Assembly (NCBI GenBank): GCA_030426395.1
Contig: JAUHYE010000006.1
Location: 1 to 62,225 of the forward strand
DNA: 62,225 nt
DNA from: Phycisphaerae bacterium
GTDB taxonomy: Bacteria; Planctomycetota; Phycisphaerae; Phycisphaerales; UBA1924
Direction: 5' to 3'
Positions 40,799 to 49,947 of the stretch are shown here, one piece after another. Every line of letters begins with the position of its first letter. Positions within the stretch are counted from its first letter, which is position 1. Made by a program: the position numbers and the translations under genes. The notes beneath the pieces are model-generated. The model was not told the origin of the DNA and made no database searches. It saw nothing but the letters and a program-made list of their open reading frames with translations.

Positions 40799-41062
40799 CC
40801 TTGCAATCACATAAGCCCTTGCAAACGTGCCGTTTATCGCCCGTGGCTTTTGTTCGGGTGTCTCGGGAGCCGATCGGGGCATGGTCGGGCGGGCCCGGAA
40901 TCTTCCTGGTTTTCTCGAATCGGACCAAAGCCGGCTTTCCGGACCGTCGATGGTGTGGGTGCCGGCGGCGATGGACCGCCGAGGGCCGATGCTCGCCTGG
41001 CACGGTGCCCGGGGGTGGAGGCGAAAAATGAACCCCACGTGTGGGGCGGAAGGGATCGTGCC
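40799..41062 (+). other. Leader between the 21-bp array and the 41063 gene
   Basis: The 264 bp between the array and the start codon show no coding frame with a ribosome site. Near 41030-41045 there is a CCCCACGTGTGGGG hairpin-forming stretch about 20 bp before the start, close enough to mask the ribosome site if the RNA folds. I see no clear -35/-10 pair. Confidence 0.4.
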
Positions 41063-41743
41063 ATGGCCGTCTTGAGCGAGAAGCGTTCGGAAGTCATCCA
41101 GTTCTTCACCCAGCGGCTGGCCGCGTGGCAGGAGGACCCCGCCGCCATCGGCCTCTCGTCCGGCCAGCTCGCCGAGCTGGTCGAGATGACGTCCACGGCC
41201 TCGGGCCGGTACCAGGCCGCGCTGGCCGCCAGGCAGTTCAGCAAGGACCGCACCCTCGAGTACCACGAGAGCGCCGACACGCTGCGGGCCTTCGGGGCGG
41301 CCCTCATCGCGACCATCAAGGCCTACGCCGAGACCACCGGCGACGTGGGCGTCTTCGCCCAGGCCAGCATCCCCGAGCCGGCCGACCCTTCGCCCAGCGC
41401 GGCCCCGGCCGTGCCGACGAATATTACGTTGTGCATGCGGGCCCAGGGGGCGATCGAGATCGCCTGGCAGGGCTCGCTCGCTGGCGGCACGTTCTACGAG
41501 GTGCAGCGCAGCATGGACGACGGGGATAACTGGAGCACGGTGGCGAGCATCCCCGCCCGCGAGACGCTGGACGAGACCGTGCCGCAGGGGACCGCCCGGG
41601 TGTATTACCGGATCCGCGGCGTCAAGGGCCCCGCCGGCGCCGGCAGCCCCGACCGGGCCCCGCGGTACAGCCACTGGACGCCGCCGATGGTGGTGTTCAT
41701 GGGCAAGCCGGTGCAGCCGGAGTCGGCCCGCGCCGCGGCCTAA
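41063..41743 (+). CDS. Small helical plus fibronectin-III-like protein, paralogue of 637-1308
   Basis: The 226-residue protein has the same plan as the 637-1308 product: an Ala-rich helical half (1-110) with 'FFTQRLAAWQEDPAAIGLSS' and 'TLRAFGAALIATIKAYAETT', a Pro/Ala linker ('IPEPADPSPSAAPAVP'), then a beta-rich Fn3-like half with 'GAIEIAWQGSL', 'TFYEVQRSMDDGDNW', 'TVPQGTARVYYRIRGV'. It has no signal peptide or membrane segment, so a cytoplasmic location is likely unless it is exported by another route. The two paralogues differ through most surface positions but keep spacing. Function is unknown. The 21-bp array upstream has the same orientation relative to the gene as at the other locus. 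Confidence 0.88.
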   Translation: MAVLSEKRSEVIQFFTQRLAAWQEDPAAIGLSSGQLAELVEMTSTASGRYQAALAARQFSKDRTLEYHESADTLRAFGAALIATIKAYAETTGDVGVFAQASIPEPADPSPSAAPAVPTNITLCMRAQGAIEIAWQGSLAGGTFYEVQRSMDDGDNWSTVASIPARETLDETVPQGTARVYYRIRGVKGPAGAGSPDRAPRYSHWTPPMVVFMGKPVQPESARAAA

Positions 41744-41896
41744 TCGGCCGATCCCGACCGGACACCGCCCGAGAACGGCCGGCCCGATGGCAGGCTGGGA
41801 AAGCGGCGTGGGCCTGCGAAACCTTGGTTTGTAAGATTTCGATCCGAGCACCCGCGGCGCGTAACGGGCGTCGCCAGTGCCGATCTATTCGCTCCC

Positions 41897-42886
41897 ATGA
41901 GCACGGACGGGGGGCCGGATGCGTGCGGGGCTACGGCCCTGTCGATTGTTATACCGACGCTGCACCGGCGCGAGTCGCTGCTGGAGACGCTGCGCGCCCT
42001 CGATCCGGCCGGGTGCAGCGCGCCCTGGCCGGCGGGGGCCGAGGTCGTCGTGGTCGATAACGCCCCCGAGCCCGAGCTGGACGCCGCCGAGTTGCATGAA
42101 GCCGGCGCCGGCCGCCTCCGCCTGCTGCACGAGCCCCGGCCGGGCAAGGGGCACGCGCTCAACACGGCGATCCATGGAGGTCTGGGCGAAGTCGTCGCCG
42201 TGCTCGACGACGACATGGCCCCGATGCCCGGCTGGGCCCGGGCCGCCCTGGCCAGCGCGAGCGCCCACCCGGAGATCGACATCTTCGCGGGCAAGTCGCA
42301 CGTGGTCTGGCCCGACGGGGCGAGCGTGCCGTCGTGGGGCAACCACTTCCTGGCCCAGGGCCTGTGCTTCAGCGTGCTCACCTGGGACGGCGACGCCGAC
42401 CGCGAGATGGGCGGCAACTTCCCCTACCCCAGCGGCAACCACTTCTGGTTCCGCCGCCGCGTGCTCGATTCGGTGGGCGGCTTCCCGACGGTGTGGAACC
42501 CCGAGCCGGAGTTCTGCATGGAAGCGCGGGCCAAGGGCCACCGCGGCCTGCTCGTGTCGGCGATCACCTGCGGCCACCGCGTGCAGCCCGAGTTGATCGA
42601 TGCGGGCGTCTTCCTCGACCGCGCCCGGAGGGTCGGCCGGACCCAGGCGCGGATCCAATTCAACGACGACCGGGGCGGCGGCGTGGGCCCCGCCCGGCTG
42701 CTCACTCGTAAGGGCAAGAGCCTCGCGGGCCTGGCACTCTGGACGCTCCGCGATGGCCGGGCCCGCTGGCAGCCCGAGCCTTCGGGCGTGCTCCTGCGGG
42801 CGAGGGCCCAATTGCGGATGGGCCGCTATCGGGCCTTGTTGGTCGGGAGCCGGTCCCCGCTCAGGGGCTCCCGAGGGCCGGCCTGA
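41897..42886 (+). CDS. GT2-family glycosyltransferase
   Basis: The 329-residue enzyme has the GT-A fold: 'ALSIVIPTLHRRESLLETLR', 'VVVVDNAPEP', 'RPGKGHALNTAIHGG' and the metal-binding 'VAVLDDDMAPMPGWARAA'. An acceptor region near 190-215 ('SGNHFWFRRRVLDSVGGFP') and 'EPEFCMEARAKGHRGLLV' fit GT2 enzymes that make surface glycans. The C-terminal 70 residues are basic and lack membrane segments. ATG 41897 was chosen because the fold begins about 15 residues later. It stands alone between unrelated neighbours, so its pathway is unclear. Confidence 0.9.
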   Translation: MSTDGGPDACGATALSIVIPTLHRRESLLETLRALDPAGCSAPWPAGAEVVVVDNAPEPELDAAELHEAGAGRLRLLHEPRPGKGHALNTAIHGGLGEVVAVLDDDMAPMPGWARAALASASAHPEIDIFAGKSHVVWPDGASVPSWGNHFLAQGLCFSVLTWDGDADREMGGNFPYPSGNHFWFRRRVLDSVGGFPTVWNPEPEFCMEARAKGHRGLLVSAITCGHRVQPELIDAGVFLDRARRVGRTQARIQFNDDRGGGVGPARLLTRKGKSLAGLALWTLRDGRARWQPEPSGVLLRARAQLRMGRYRALLVGSRSPLRGSRGPA

Positions 42887-43165
42887 GGCCCATCTCCCGC
42901 ACGATCACCCGCTCGCGAAGCCGAGGCCCCAGCGGTTCTCGCGGGCGAGACGATGGGCGAAGCCGAACCCGCGACGATCGCCCCGCCTCGCGGGCCGGTC
43001 GATATGGAACGCTCCCAGCCGCCGCCAGGGGCCGGTGCGGTGCTCGTCCATGCCACGGGATGTCGGCTGGCGAGCGGCACCGCCCACGATCGCCACGAAA
43101 CAAGACGCCGGAACGCGGCCGCATACGGCCCGCCCCGGCGCGGTTGTGTTGTGTTGCTGGGTTGC
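42887..43165. other. Intergenic region without a recognised gene
   Basis: This 279-bp GC-rich gap lies between convergent genes. The right end has a short T/G-rich stretch (GTTGTGTTGTGTTGCTGGG, near 43143). The open frames crossing it continue into the flanking genes in other frames, have no ribosome site, and read as Arg/Gly/Pro-rich shadows. GGCCGGCCTGAGGCC at 42876-42890 can form a hairpin at the end of the glycosyltransferase gene, without a U-tract. Confidence 0.4.
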
Positions 43166-44494
43166 TTACGGCTGGACGCGTTCGGCCGACGCTTCCCCGG
43201 TCTCACGCTCACCCTCGTCCTCGCGGTCCTGGGTCGCCGGACGCTGGCGGAAGTTCTCGCCCATCGGCGTCAGGCGGAGCACCCGGCCCGTCGAGGCCTC
43301 GACCTCGAGCGTGATGCCGCGGACGGCGAAGGCCATGCCGTGGCGGAAGTACTTGCGCAGGGCGACCGAATCGTCCGACATGCTCAGGAACTGCACCGAG
43401 TTGTTGATCGGCCTGGCGACGTCGTTCTCGCGCAGCTTGGTGTTGATGCGTTCTGCCCAGGCGAAGGGGCGTACCGAAGCGGCGACCTCTTCCTGGCGCG
43501 CGGCAGCCATCTGTTCACGCGTCAGGTCCACCGCGGGCGGGGGCGTCTCGTCCAGCAGCACGCCGCTGGTGTCCATATCGTCGGGCTCGAGTGTCTCGCC
43601 TCGCTCGGCGGCTTCGCGTTCGGCACGCTGCCGGGCCTCACGCCGTGCTTCGATCACGGCTTGGGCGCGTTCACGCTCTTCGGTACGCTGCTGCTCGGCC
43701 AGCTTTTGGGCCTGCTGACGCTCGTAGAGGTCGCGCTCGTACATCTTTTCGGCCCGCTCGCGGGCGGCCTGCGAGTCGAGCTTGATCGCGATGTCGGCGG
43801 CGCGCACGTAGGCCACTTCGCCCACCACCCGCAGGTACACGCGGTCACGCGAACTTGATCCAAGCAGGCCGATCTCGTCGCTGTAGGGCGAACTCAGGTA
43901 CAACCCGTCGTCGCGGCGCTCGATCACCTCGCCCAGCAGCCGGCTCAACGGCAGCCCGTAACTCTCGGTCTCGCTCAGACGCACCGTGATCGCCTCGGCG
44001 TCTTCCCAGTTCGTGCCCGGAGCCAGATCTACGGCCTCGGCGGGGATGAGCCCGCCCGCGTCGACGCCCTGCACGGTGATGGCCGTGGCTGCACCCACCG
44101 CGATGTCGCGCAGGTTGGAGTCGTTGTCGCCCGTCCACTCGCCGCTGCCCGTGGGTGTCTCGCCAAAGCGTTCGCGCCGGCTGTATTCGTCGTCGAGCAT
44201 GTCCGCGACGTTGATCGAACCCCATCGCATCGTGCCGCCGCCCGAGTTCAGGCTCGGCGCGGTACTACCGAAATAGTTGCTCTGCTCGGGATCGCTTTGA
44301 TAAAGGTACATGTCGCCAACGCGCACGTCCTCTTGGAACGGAAGCACCGGGACGTAGCCGCCGCGGCCGATGTCCTTGTTCCAGTCTTCATAGAAGCTCG
44401 AGCGAATGCCGAGGTCTGGGCTGGACGAACATCCGGCTGCGCCGAGCACGAGCACAAGCGAAGGCATGGCGATCCGACCAATTCGACGATCCAT
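43166..44494 (-). CDS. Lipoprotein with a central coiled-coil segment
   Basis: The 442-residue protein has lipobox 'LGAAGC' (Cys22) followed by Ser-rich residues. Residues 30-235 are a mixed region with 'FQEDVRVGDMYLYQSDPEQS' and 'GLIPAEAVDLAPGTNWEDAE'. Residues about 240-305 are strongly helical and charged ('ERDLYERQQAQKLAEQQRTE'). The C-terminal part contains 'VALRKYFRHGMAFAVRGITL' and ends in a charged tail. It is probably a periplasm-facing lipoprotein. I recognise no family. It is divergent from the propeller gene at 44857 across a 362-bp gap. Confidence 0.82.
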   Translation of the reverse strand: MDRRIGRIAMPSLVLVLGAAGCSSSPDLGIRSSFYEDWNKDIGRGGYVPVLPFQEDVRVGDMYLYQSDPEQSNYFGSTAPSLNSGGGTMRWGSINVADMLDDEYSRRERFGETPTGSGEWTGDNDSNLRDIAVGAATAITVQGVDAGGLIPAEAVDLAPGTNWEDAEAITVRLSETESYGLPLSRLLGEVIERRDDGLYLSSPYSDEIGLLGSSSRDRVYLRVVGEVAYVRAADIAIKLDSQAARERAEKMYERDLYERQQAQKLAEQQRTEERERAQAVIEARREARQRAEREAAERGETLEPDDMDTSGVLLDETPPPAVDLTREQMAAARQEEVAASVRPFAWAERINTKLRENDVARPINNSVQFLSMSDDSVALRKYFRHGMAFAVRGITLEVEASTGRVLRLTPMGENFRQRPATQDREDEGERETGEASAERVQP

Positions 44495-44856
44495 TGCTCA
44501 CCCCTTTCGAGTCGAAGGGCCGTGGATCCGAAGGCGGGCGTGTACTGAAGCCAGACCCTCGGAAGTAACTCCTGCGGCCGTGACGTTGTCCCCTCACAAC
44601 GAGCGATGGTAGCCGATCTGACGGGCGATACCCACGCGACTCATCCCAAGCAAATCGCACATCCTCCGCCAAATGGGTGATAATGCACACATTTGCACGG
44701 CGAATCATCAAGATAAGCATTGAATGATGAATTTGTTTTCATAATTTCAGATTGCGGGTTGTGAGACATATTCGCGCAAGGAATCGTGTCGTGTCGCGAC
44801 TTACCCAGGCACTTACGTCGGTGCGTACCAACTTGGAAACCAGAGAGAGGTATCCC
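44495..44856. other. AT-rich divergent promoter region
   Basis: This 362-bp gap separates two divergent genes. The stretch 44640-44780 is clearly AT-richer than the rest of the window (for example TTGAATGATGAATTTG near 44719 and CATAATTTCAG near 44739). It should contain promoters for both genes, but I cannot pick a well-spaced -35/-10 pair. GAGAGAGG at 44843-44850 is the ribosome site of the 44857 gene. No small gene is evident. Confidence 0.4.
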
Positions 44857-45882
44857 ATGCTCATTTCAAGCCTGACCATCGCGCTCACCACCATGCTTTC
44901 GGCCGGACCGGACTTCGCACCACGTTCGCAGGGCACGGTCTGGATCGCCAACCGCGCCTCGGGCACGGTGTCGGTAATCGACGTTCGGAGCGACGAGGTC
45001 GTCGAGACCCTCGAGATGCCCGGCGCCGAGCGGCCCGAGCCGATGTATGTGTTCTACTCGATCCGCACGAACCGCGTGTTCGTGGGCGATCGCGCCAACG
45101 ACCGCGTCGTCGCGTTCGACGCCGACACGCGCGAGGTCATCGGCGAGGCAGCCACGGGCGAGGGCGTGTTCCACATGTGGGGCAGCCCGGGCACGGCCCA
45201 GCTCTGGGTCAATAACGACGTCGACAACACCACCTCGGTCATCGATTTGCGCACGCTCGAGACCATCGGCACCGTCGACACGCCAGCCGACCTGGTGGCC
45301 ATGGGCGGCAAGCCCCACGACGTCATCGTCGGCCCGCTCGGCCTATTCGCGTACGTCACGGTCATCGGTGTCGACGGCGACACCGACTGGGTCGTGCAAT
45401 ACTTCGCGTTGACCGGAGACGAGATCGGCCGCGCCGAGGTGGGCGACGACCCGCACCTGTCCATCGCCTATGGCACGCGTGATCTCTACGTCCCCGCCCA
45501 GGGCGGCGACGCCGTGCACGTGCTCGACCGGCTGACGCTCGACGAGAAGGCCGTCATCACCGTCGACAACGCCCACGGCGCGGGCATGGACCTGGACGGC
45601 CGCACGTTCTTTACCACCAACATCGCCGATGGCGGCGCGGGTGGGCTTGTGAAGATCGATACCCGCACGATGGAGGTGTCCGCCGAGCCCACCGACACCC
45701 CCTACCCCACGCCACACAACATCGCGCTGACGCCCAGCGGCAACAAGCTCTACGTCACCCATTCGGGCATGATGGCCGACAGGGTCACCATCTACCGCGC
45801 CGCCGGCCGCCGCGGCCAGCCTCGACTCATCGGCGAGGTTGCGGTGGGCCTGAATCCCTTCGGCCTGGCGTACGTGCCGTAA
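44857..45882 (+). CDS. Exported YncE-like beta-propeller protein
   Basis: The 341-residue protein has a hydrophobic N-terminal signal (to about residue 17). The mature protein is a series of about seven blades with YVTN/NHL-like phrases: 'GTVWIANRASGTVSVIDVRS', 'RVFVGDRANDRVVAFDADTR', 'DLYVPAQGGDAVHVLDRLTL' and 'NIALTPSGNKLYVTHSGMMA'. Such propellers bind ligands or partner proteins in the periplasm; some bind DNA or metals. No catalytic residues can be named. The ribosome site GAGAGAGG supports ATG 44857. The metallopeptidase gene follows after 43 bp on the same strand. Confidence 0.88.
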   Translation: MLISSLTIALTTMLSAGPDFAPRSQGTVWIANRASGTVSVIDVRSDEVVETLEMPGAERPEPMYVFYSIRTNRVFVGDRANDRVVAFDADTREVIGEAATGEGVFHMWGSPGTAQLWVNNDVDNTTSVIDLRTLETIGTVDTPADLVAMGGKPHDVIVGPLGLFAYVTVIGVDGDTDWVVQYFALTGDEIGRAEVGDDPHLSIAYGTRDLYVPAQGGDAVHVLDRLTLDEKAVITVDNAHGAGMDLDGRTFFTTNIADGGAGGLVKIDTRTMEVSAEPTDTPYPTPHNIALTPSGNKLYVTHSGMMADRVTIYRAAGRRGQPRLIGEVAVGLNPFGLAYVP

Positions 45883-45925
45883 CGCCTCCCTCTTCGGGAC
45901 TGTCGCATGGCCCATACCCTGGGCC

Positions 45926-48076
45926 ATGCGTGTACTCATAGCGTGCGTCGTTCTCCTCGCTTTTGCACCTGCCTCTCTCGCCCAGGAACGGTCTATTGCC
46001 ACCAGTGGCAATCCCGCGTCCCTCGTGGTCTACGGCGACGCCGAAGCGATCGGCACGCTCGCCGATGGCACCGTCCTGGCCGCGCGAGTTGAGGCCGGCA
46101 AAGGCCGCGTCGTGGCGATCGGTCACGGCGGATTCCTGAACGACCATCGCGGCGATACGCAGGCATTCCTCGACGAGCAGGTGCTGTGGTTGCTCGATGG
46201 CAAGCGGCAAGCCACAGCCTGGGGCATGCCCGACGCGATGCGCGAGGCGTTAGGCTTCGCGCATGTCGCGATTGTGGGCGTTGGCGGCGAGATCGGTGGC
46301 CTCGCGCTCGACGAGGTCGACCTCATCATCGCTTCGCCCCAGGCATTCGAGCGAGCCGGGCGTCTCGAGGAACTCGCGCGATGGCTCGCCGCCGGCGGCG
46401 CGCTGCTGAGCGTCGAGACGGCGTGGGGCCAGATCCAACTCGGCCAAGCCACCGGCGTCGATGACCTCGCGGCGAACAAGCTGCTTGGCACGTACGGCAT
46501 CTTCTACACGAATCGTGCTCTGTCACCAGGTCGCGACGGTGTGTACACACTCGATCCGCACGCGAGCGGCCACGCCGGGCAAGCGTTGACGGTTCTGGCA
46601 AGGCAGGCGGAAGCGTCGAGCCAGGACGCCATCCAACGCAGCGCCCGCGTGCTTCGACAGGCTCTGGCGGTCGTGCCGCTCGACAGCCCGCTCATTGCCG
46701 CCGTGGATGAGGCGGCCGAGCGAGAGTCCGTCGCTGTACACGAGGCCTACGCCTCGATGGCCACCGGGCCGCTGAAACTCGCCGATCGCCCGCTGGCCTG
46801 CGCGCTGCTCGACCTCGAAGCCCGGCGCGCAACCTCCGGTCAGGTTCGTGCCCATCCCAGCGCCGCCGCGTTCCCGGGGTCGATCCCCGACGGGGCCGAG
46901 CGCGTCACGCGTCGCATTGATCTCCGCACCATCGGCGGCTGGCGCAGCACGGGCCTGTACGCCGCACCGGGCGAAACAATTATGTTGCGTGTTGTCGAGG
47001 GCGATACGCCCGCCACTCTGCGCATCGGCTGCTGGCTCGATCCACAGGACTTCGACGATCGCGTCCGCTTCCCGGTGGCCAGCTTTACGGTACCGGTCGA
47101 GAGCGGCGCGGCCGCGCTGGCCTCGCCCATCGGCGGGCCGGTCTATGTCGAGCTTCCCGACCAACCCGACGAACTTGTCGTAGAGGTCACCGGCGCCGTC
47201 GAGATGCCGCGATATCGCCTGGGCGAAACCGACCTCGAAGATTGGCGCGATCGCGTGCGTCACCTCTCGGCGCCATGGGTCGAACTCGAATCGGACCACC
47301 TCGCGTTCTCGTTGCCAGCAAGCGTCGTGCGAGACCTCGACCGGCCGGACCTGGTCATGCAACACTGGGACCGTGTGCACGAGGCCATGCAAGCCCTCGA
47401 GCCCCGCTCGCCCCGCCACTGGCCGAAGCGTCAGTACCGCTATGTCGCCGAGAAGCGGCTGAGCTGGGGCTACATGTATTGCCCCAGCGATGCGCCGATC
47501 GTCATCCCGCTGAGCGAGGCCGCCGCCATGGTCGACGTGGCGAACTTCGACGCCGACGGCCCCAACGAACTCTGGGGCCACTATCACGAGATGGGCCACG
47601 CGCACCAGAATCCGCTGTGGACCTTCGCCGGCACGGGCGAGGTGACCGTCAACATCTTCACCGTGCTCGCGCTGCACACCATCAACGGCTACCCGCTCGA
47701 CAGCGAGGCGATGCGCAGCGATCCCGGGCGTGCCCTGGCCGCCATGCACGCCCACGCCGACAAGGGCGCCCCCTTCCACCGCTGGCAGAGCGATCCGTTC
47801 CTGGCGCTCCAGACCTACGCGCTGCTCTGGCACGCGTTTGGCTTCGAGGCCTTCGATAGGGCCTTTCGCTCGTACGAGTCGCTGTCCGAGCATCAGAAGC
47901 CCAGAGACGACCAGGCTAAACGCGATCGCTTTGCCATCCAGATGAGCCGCGCCGTGGGGCATAACTTGGCGCCATACTTCACCGCATGGGGCGTCCCGCT
48001 CACCGAAGCACCGTCGAAAGACCTGGCCGACTTCCCGGCATGGATGCCCGAAGGCTACGAACCCTCGTCACGCTGA
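45926..48076 (+). CDS. Secreted M60-like (enhancin-type) metallopeptidase
   Basis: The 716-residue protein has a signal peptide (cleavage near 'ASLA|QERS', residue 19). Residues 20-220 contain a Rossmann-like region with 'KGRVVAIGHGGFLNDHRGDT' and 'LARWLAAGGALLSVETAWGQ', which looks like a glutamine-amidotransferase-like fold. The peptidase domain (about 330-700) carries His554-Glu555-x2-His558 in 'WGHYHEMGHAHQNPLWTF', followed by 'GEVTVNIFTVLALH', whose Glu is the likely third ligand. This HExxH plus 'GEVTVN' pattern is diagnostic of M60/enhancin proteases, which cut mucin-type glycoproteins. The target here is unknown. The stop overlaps the convergent MscS gene by 9 bp. Confidence 0.88.
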   Translation: MRVLIACVVLLAFAPASLAQERSIATSGNPASLVVYGDAEAIGTLADGTVLAARVEAGKGRVVAIGHGGFLNDHRGDTQAFLDEQVLWLLDGKRQATAWGMPDAMREALGFAHVAIVGVGGEIGGLALDEVDLIIASPQAFERAGRLEELARWLAAGGALLSVETAWGQIQLGQATGVDDLAANKLLGTYGIFYTNRALSPGRDGVYTLDPHASGHAGQALTVLARQAEASSQDAIQRSARVLRQALAVVPLDSPLIAAVDEAAERESVAVHEAYASMATGPLKLADRPLACALLDLEARRATSGQVRAHPSAAAFPGSIPDGAERVTRRIDLRTIGGWRSTGLYAAPGETIMLRVVEGDTPATLRIGCWLDPQDFDDRVRFPVASFTVPVESGAAALASPIGGPVYVELPDQPDELVVEVTGAVEMPRYRLGETDLEDWRDRVRHLSAPWVELESDHLAFSLPASVVRDLDRPDLVMQHWDRVHEAMQALEPRSPRHWPKRQYRYVAEKRLSWGYMYCPSDAPIVIPLSEAAAMVDVANFDADGPNELWGHYHEMGHAHQNPLWTFAGTGEVTVNIFTVLALHTINGYPLDSEAMRSDPGRALAAMHAHADKGAPFHRWQSDPFLALQTYALLWHAFGFEAFDRAFRSYESLSEHQKPRDDQAKRDRFAIQMSRAVGHNLAPYFTAWGVPLTEAPSKDLADFPAWMPEGYEPSSR

Positions 48077-49492
48077 GTTCTTTTCCTCGAGCACGTTGGC
48101 GCCCTCTTCGGGATCGCGCGACTCCTCGGCCTGTTTCTGCAAGTCGGCGGTTTCGCTCTCGAAGTCGCCCTCGGCTTCCGTGACCGTCTGCACCGCTTCC
48201 TTTCGCACGGGCTGCGCTTGCGGCTGCCCCACTGCGGCGGGTGTGGGTGTCTTCGCGGTCGCTTCACCCTCGAGCATCCGCACCGGCACGCCTTGCGGGA
48301 AGATGACCTCGCGAGATTCGTCGGGCATCGAGATGCCCTCGCGCGTCAGCACGACCTTGGCCAGCCGCATCGCCGAACTGCCGACCTTCAGCATGCTGTG
48401 CCTGGTGCCGTCGATCCAGTAGTACGCCCGCAGGTTTACCGTCGACGCGCCGAGTTGCTCGACCAGCACCAGCGGTTCGGGATCGCCCAGCACGGCCGGG
48501 TGCCCTTCGAGCATGTCGTGCAGCACCTGCTGGGCGTGGGCCACGTCGTCGTCATATCCGATGCCGACCGTGAACGTCAGCCGACGCTTGGGGTTGGCGG
48601 TGAAGTTGCGGATGGTGCTCTTGTACACCGTCGCATTGGAGATCTGGATGTGGTTGCCGTCGAAATCGATCAGCAGTGTTCCACGATTGGTGACCTTTCG
48701 CACCACGCCAGTGTTGCCGTCGACCTCGACAACGTCGCCCAGGCGAAACGGCCGCTGTACGCTGAGTAACAAGCTGGCCAGGAAGTTCTCGGCGATGTCC
48801 CGGAAGGCGAAGCCCAGCACCAGGCCGATAATGCCCGTGCCACTGACGACCGTGAGGGCTACGCGCGTCAGCCCGCTGATGCGCAATGCGATGTACACGC
48901 CCAGCAGCAGTACCAGAATGTACACGACCTTCCGCAGCACGCCGCGGAGCAGTTCGCTGTCGGTGCTGCGTCCCAGGATGGGCGATACAACCCGCTGCGC
49001 GAGCGACGCCACCAGGAACGCCAGCACCAGCACCACCAGCCCGACGCCAACCAAAGGCGCGGTCGCGATGCCCTCGCGCCACAACACCAGTAACTCGCGC
49101 TTGGCCGGCTCGAGCGTCCAGATCGGGCCCTGTTCGATCGTGATGTTGTTCACGATGGCTACGACGCCCTGCGTCCGCCGTGCGATGTCGCCCGCGAGCG
49201 TGCGTGATTCCTCACGCTTGGTCGTGCCCGAGAGGAACGCCACGCCTTCGCGAACCTCGACATCTACCGTCGAGAACCGCTCGGTCGCTTCGAGCACCTC
49301 CCGCAACCGCTCGGCGATGCGATCATCGTCGACCTGGTCTTCAACGCCCACCGTCTGGTCGCTGGTAGAGAGGTCGGTGTCGGCCTCGGCTTCCTGGAGC
49401 TCTGCCGCTGGCTGCTCCTGCCATGCGAACGCCGGGGCCGACGCGAGCAGCATCGATACGATTACGAACAGCCGGGCGAGGAAGATTCTCAT
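48068..49492 (-). CDS. Mechanosensitive channel (MscS family) with a BON domain
   Basis: The 474-residue protein has a signal peptide (MRIFLARLFVIVSMLLASAPAF..., cleavage near 23), then a BON domain at about 58-128 ('VDVEVREGVAFLSGTTKREE', 'VVAIVNNITIEQGP'). Three to four membrane segments follow (about 145-255), and the MscS pore and beta domain ('GIIGLVLGFAFRDIAENFLA', 'RPFRLGDVVEVDGNTGVV', 'VYKSTIRNFTANPKRR') run to about 420. The C-terminus is Pro/Glu-rich. MscS channels open under membrane tension to release osmolytes. The periplasmic BON domain, which binds membranes, is an uncommon addition. ATG 49492 was chosen because the upstream frame is non-homologous and runs through the next gene. 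Confidence 0.92.
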   Translation of the reverse strand: MRIFLARLFVIVSMLLASAPAFAWQEQPAAELQEAEADTDLSTSDQTVGVEDQVDDDRIAERLREVLEATERFSTVDVEVREGVAFLSGTTKREESRTLAGDIARRTQGVVAIVNNITIEQGPIWTLEPAKRELLVLWREGIATAPLVGVGLVVLVLAFLVASLAQRVVSPILGRSTDSELLRGVLRKVVYILVLLLGVYIALRISGLTRVALTVVSGTGIIGLVLGFAFRDIAENFLASLLLSVQRPFRLGDVVEVDGNTGVVRKVTNRGTLLIDFDGNHIQISNATVYKSTIRNFTANPKRRLTFTVGIGYDDDVAHAQQVLHDMLEGHPAVLGDPEPLVLVEQLGASTVNLRAYYWIDGTRHSMLKVGSSAMRLAKVVLTREGISMPDESREVIFPQGVPVRMLEGEATAKTPTPAAVGQPQAQPVRKEAVQTVTEAEGDFESETADLQKQAEESRDPEEGANVLEEKNSA

Positions 49493-49506
49493 GATGTCAG
49501 GATAGC

Positions 49507-49677
49507 TCAGGTGCTCTTGCCGATCAGGAAGTACAGAATCATGCCGATGACCGGTAGCAGCAGCACGACGAGAATCCAAAGCACCTTCCAGCCCACGCTC
49601 TTGCCAGCGCCCAGGATGCTGATGATCGCGATGATGTCCAGGATCAGAACGATGAGACCGATGATGCCATATTCCAT
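49507..49677 (-). CDS. Small PLDc_N-like two-span membrane protein
   Basis: The 56-residue protein has two hydrophobic segments separated by 'ILGAGKSVGWKVLWI' and ends 'LLLPVIGMILYFLIGKST'. This is the short N-terminal phospholipase-D-associated (PLDc_N) fold, often present as a stand-alone membrane peptide. Its function is unknown. CGGAG at 49685-49689 on the minus strand precedes ATG 49677. It lies 14 bp upstream of the MscS gene on the same strand, so the two are likely co-transcribed. Confidence 0.82.
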   Translation of the reverse strand: MEYGIIGLIVLILDIIAIISILGAGKSVGWKVLWILVVLLLPVIGMILYFLIGKST

Positions 49678-49741
49678 GGTGGAGCTCCGCTGAGTCAATG
49701 AAGGCCGCGGCGGTTCCGCGACTCTCCAAAGCTAGAGCGGG

Positions 49742-49786
49742 TATATGAAAGCACCCGGGCGTGCCGGGTGAATGCGGGCTCATATA
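49742..49786. promoter_or_regulatory. Nested inverted repeats upstream of the PLDc_N-like gene
   Basis: TATATGA (49742-49748) pairs with TCATATA (49780-49786), and inside lies CACCCGG (49752-49758) pairing with CCGGGTG (49764-49770). The nest is 65 bp upstream of the start at 49677. It could be an operator (AT outer arms) or an RNA structure. The rest of the 49678-49947 gap shows no gene. Confidence 0.4.
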
Positions 49787-49947
49787 TGAAGTTACTGCTG
49801 AGCGGCCGCCACTCGCCCGCCGGATGCCCTGAATGCCTTGCGGAAGCGATCAATCGAGTTCCAGTACACGCAGGCCAAACACGAGATCGCCCACAGTCGC
49901 CAGTATGGTGGAGGGGCAGAGGAGGGCATGCCGCACCCGTAGCCGGA

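Noticed and set aside
42905..43096. Short Arg-rich minus-strand frame after the GT2 gene
   Set aside because: It overlaps no ribosome site and reads as a GC-rich shadow without a domain.
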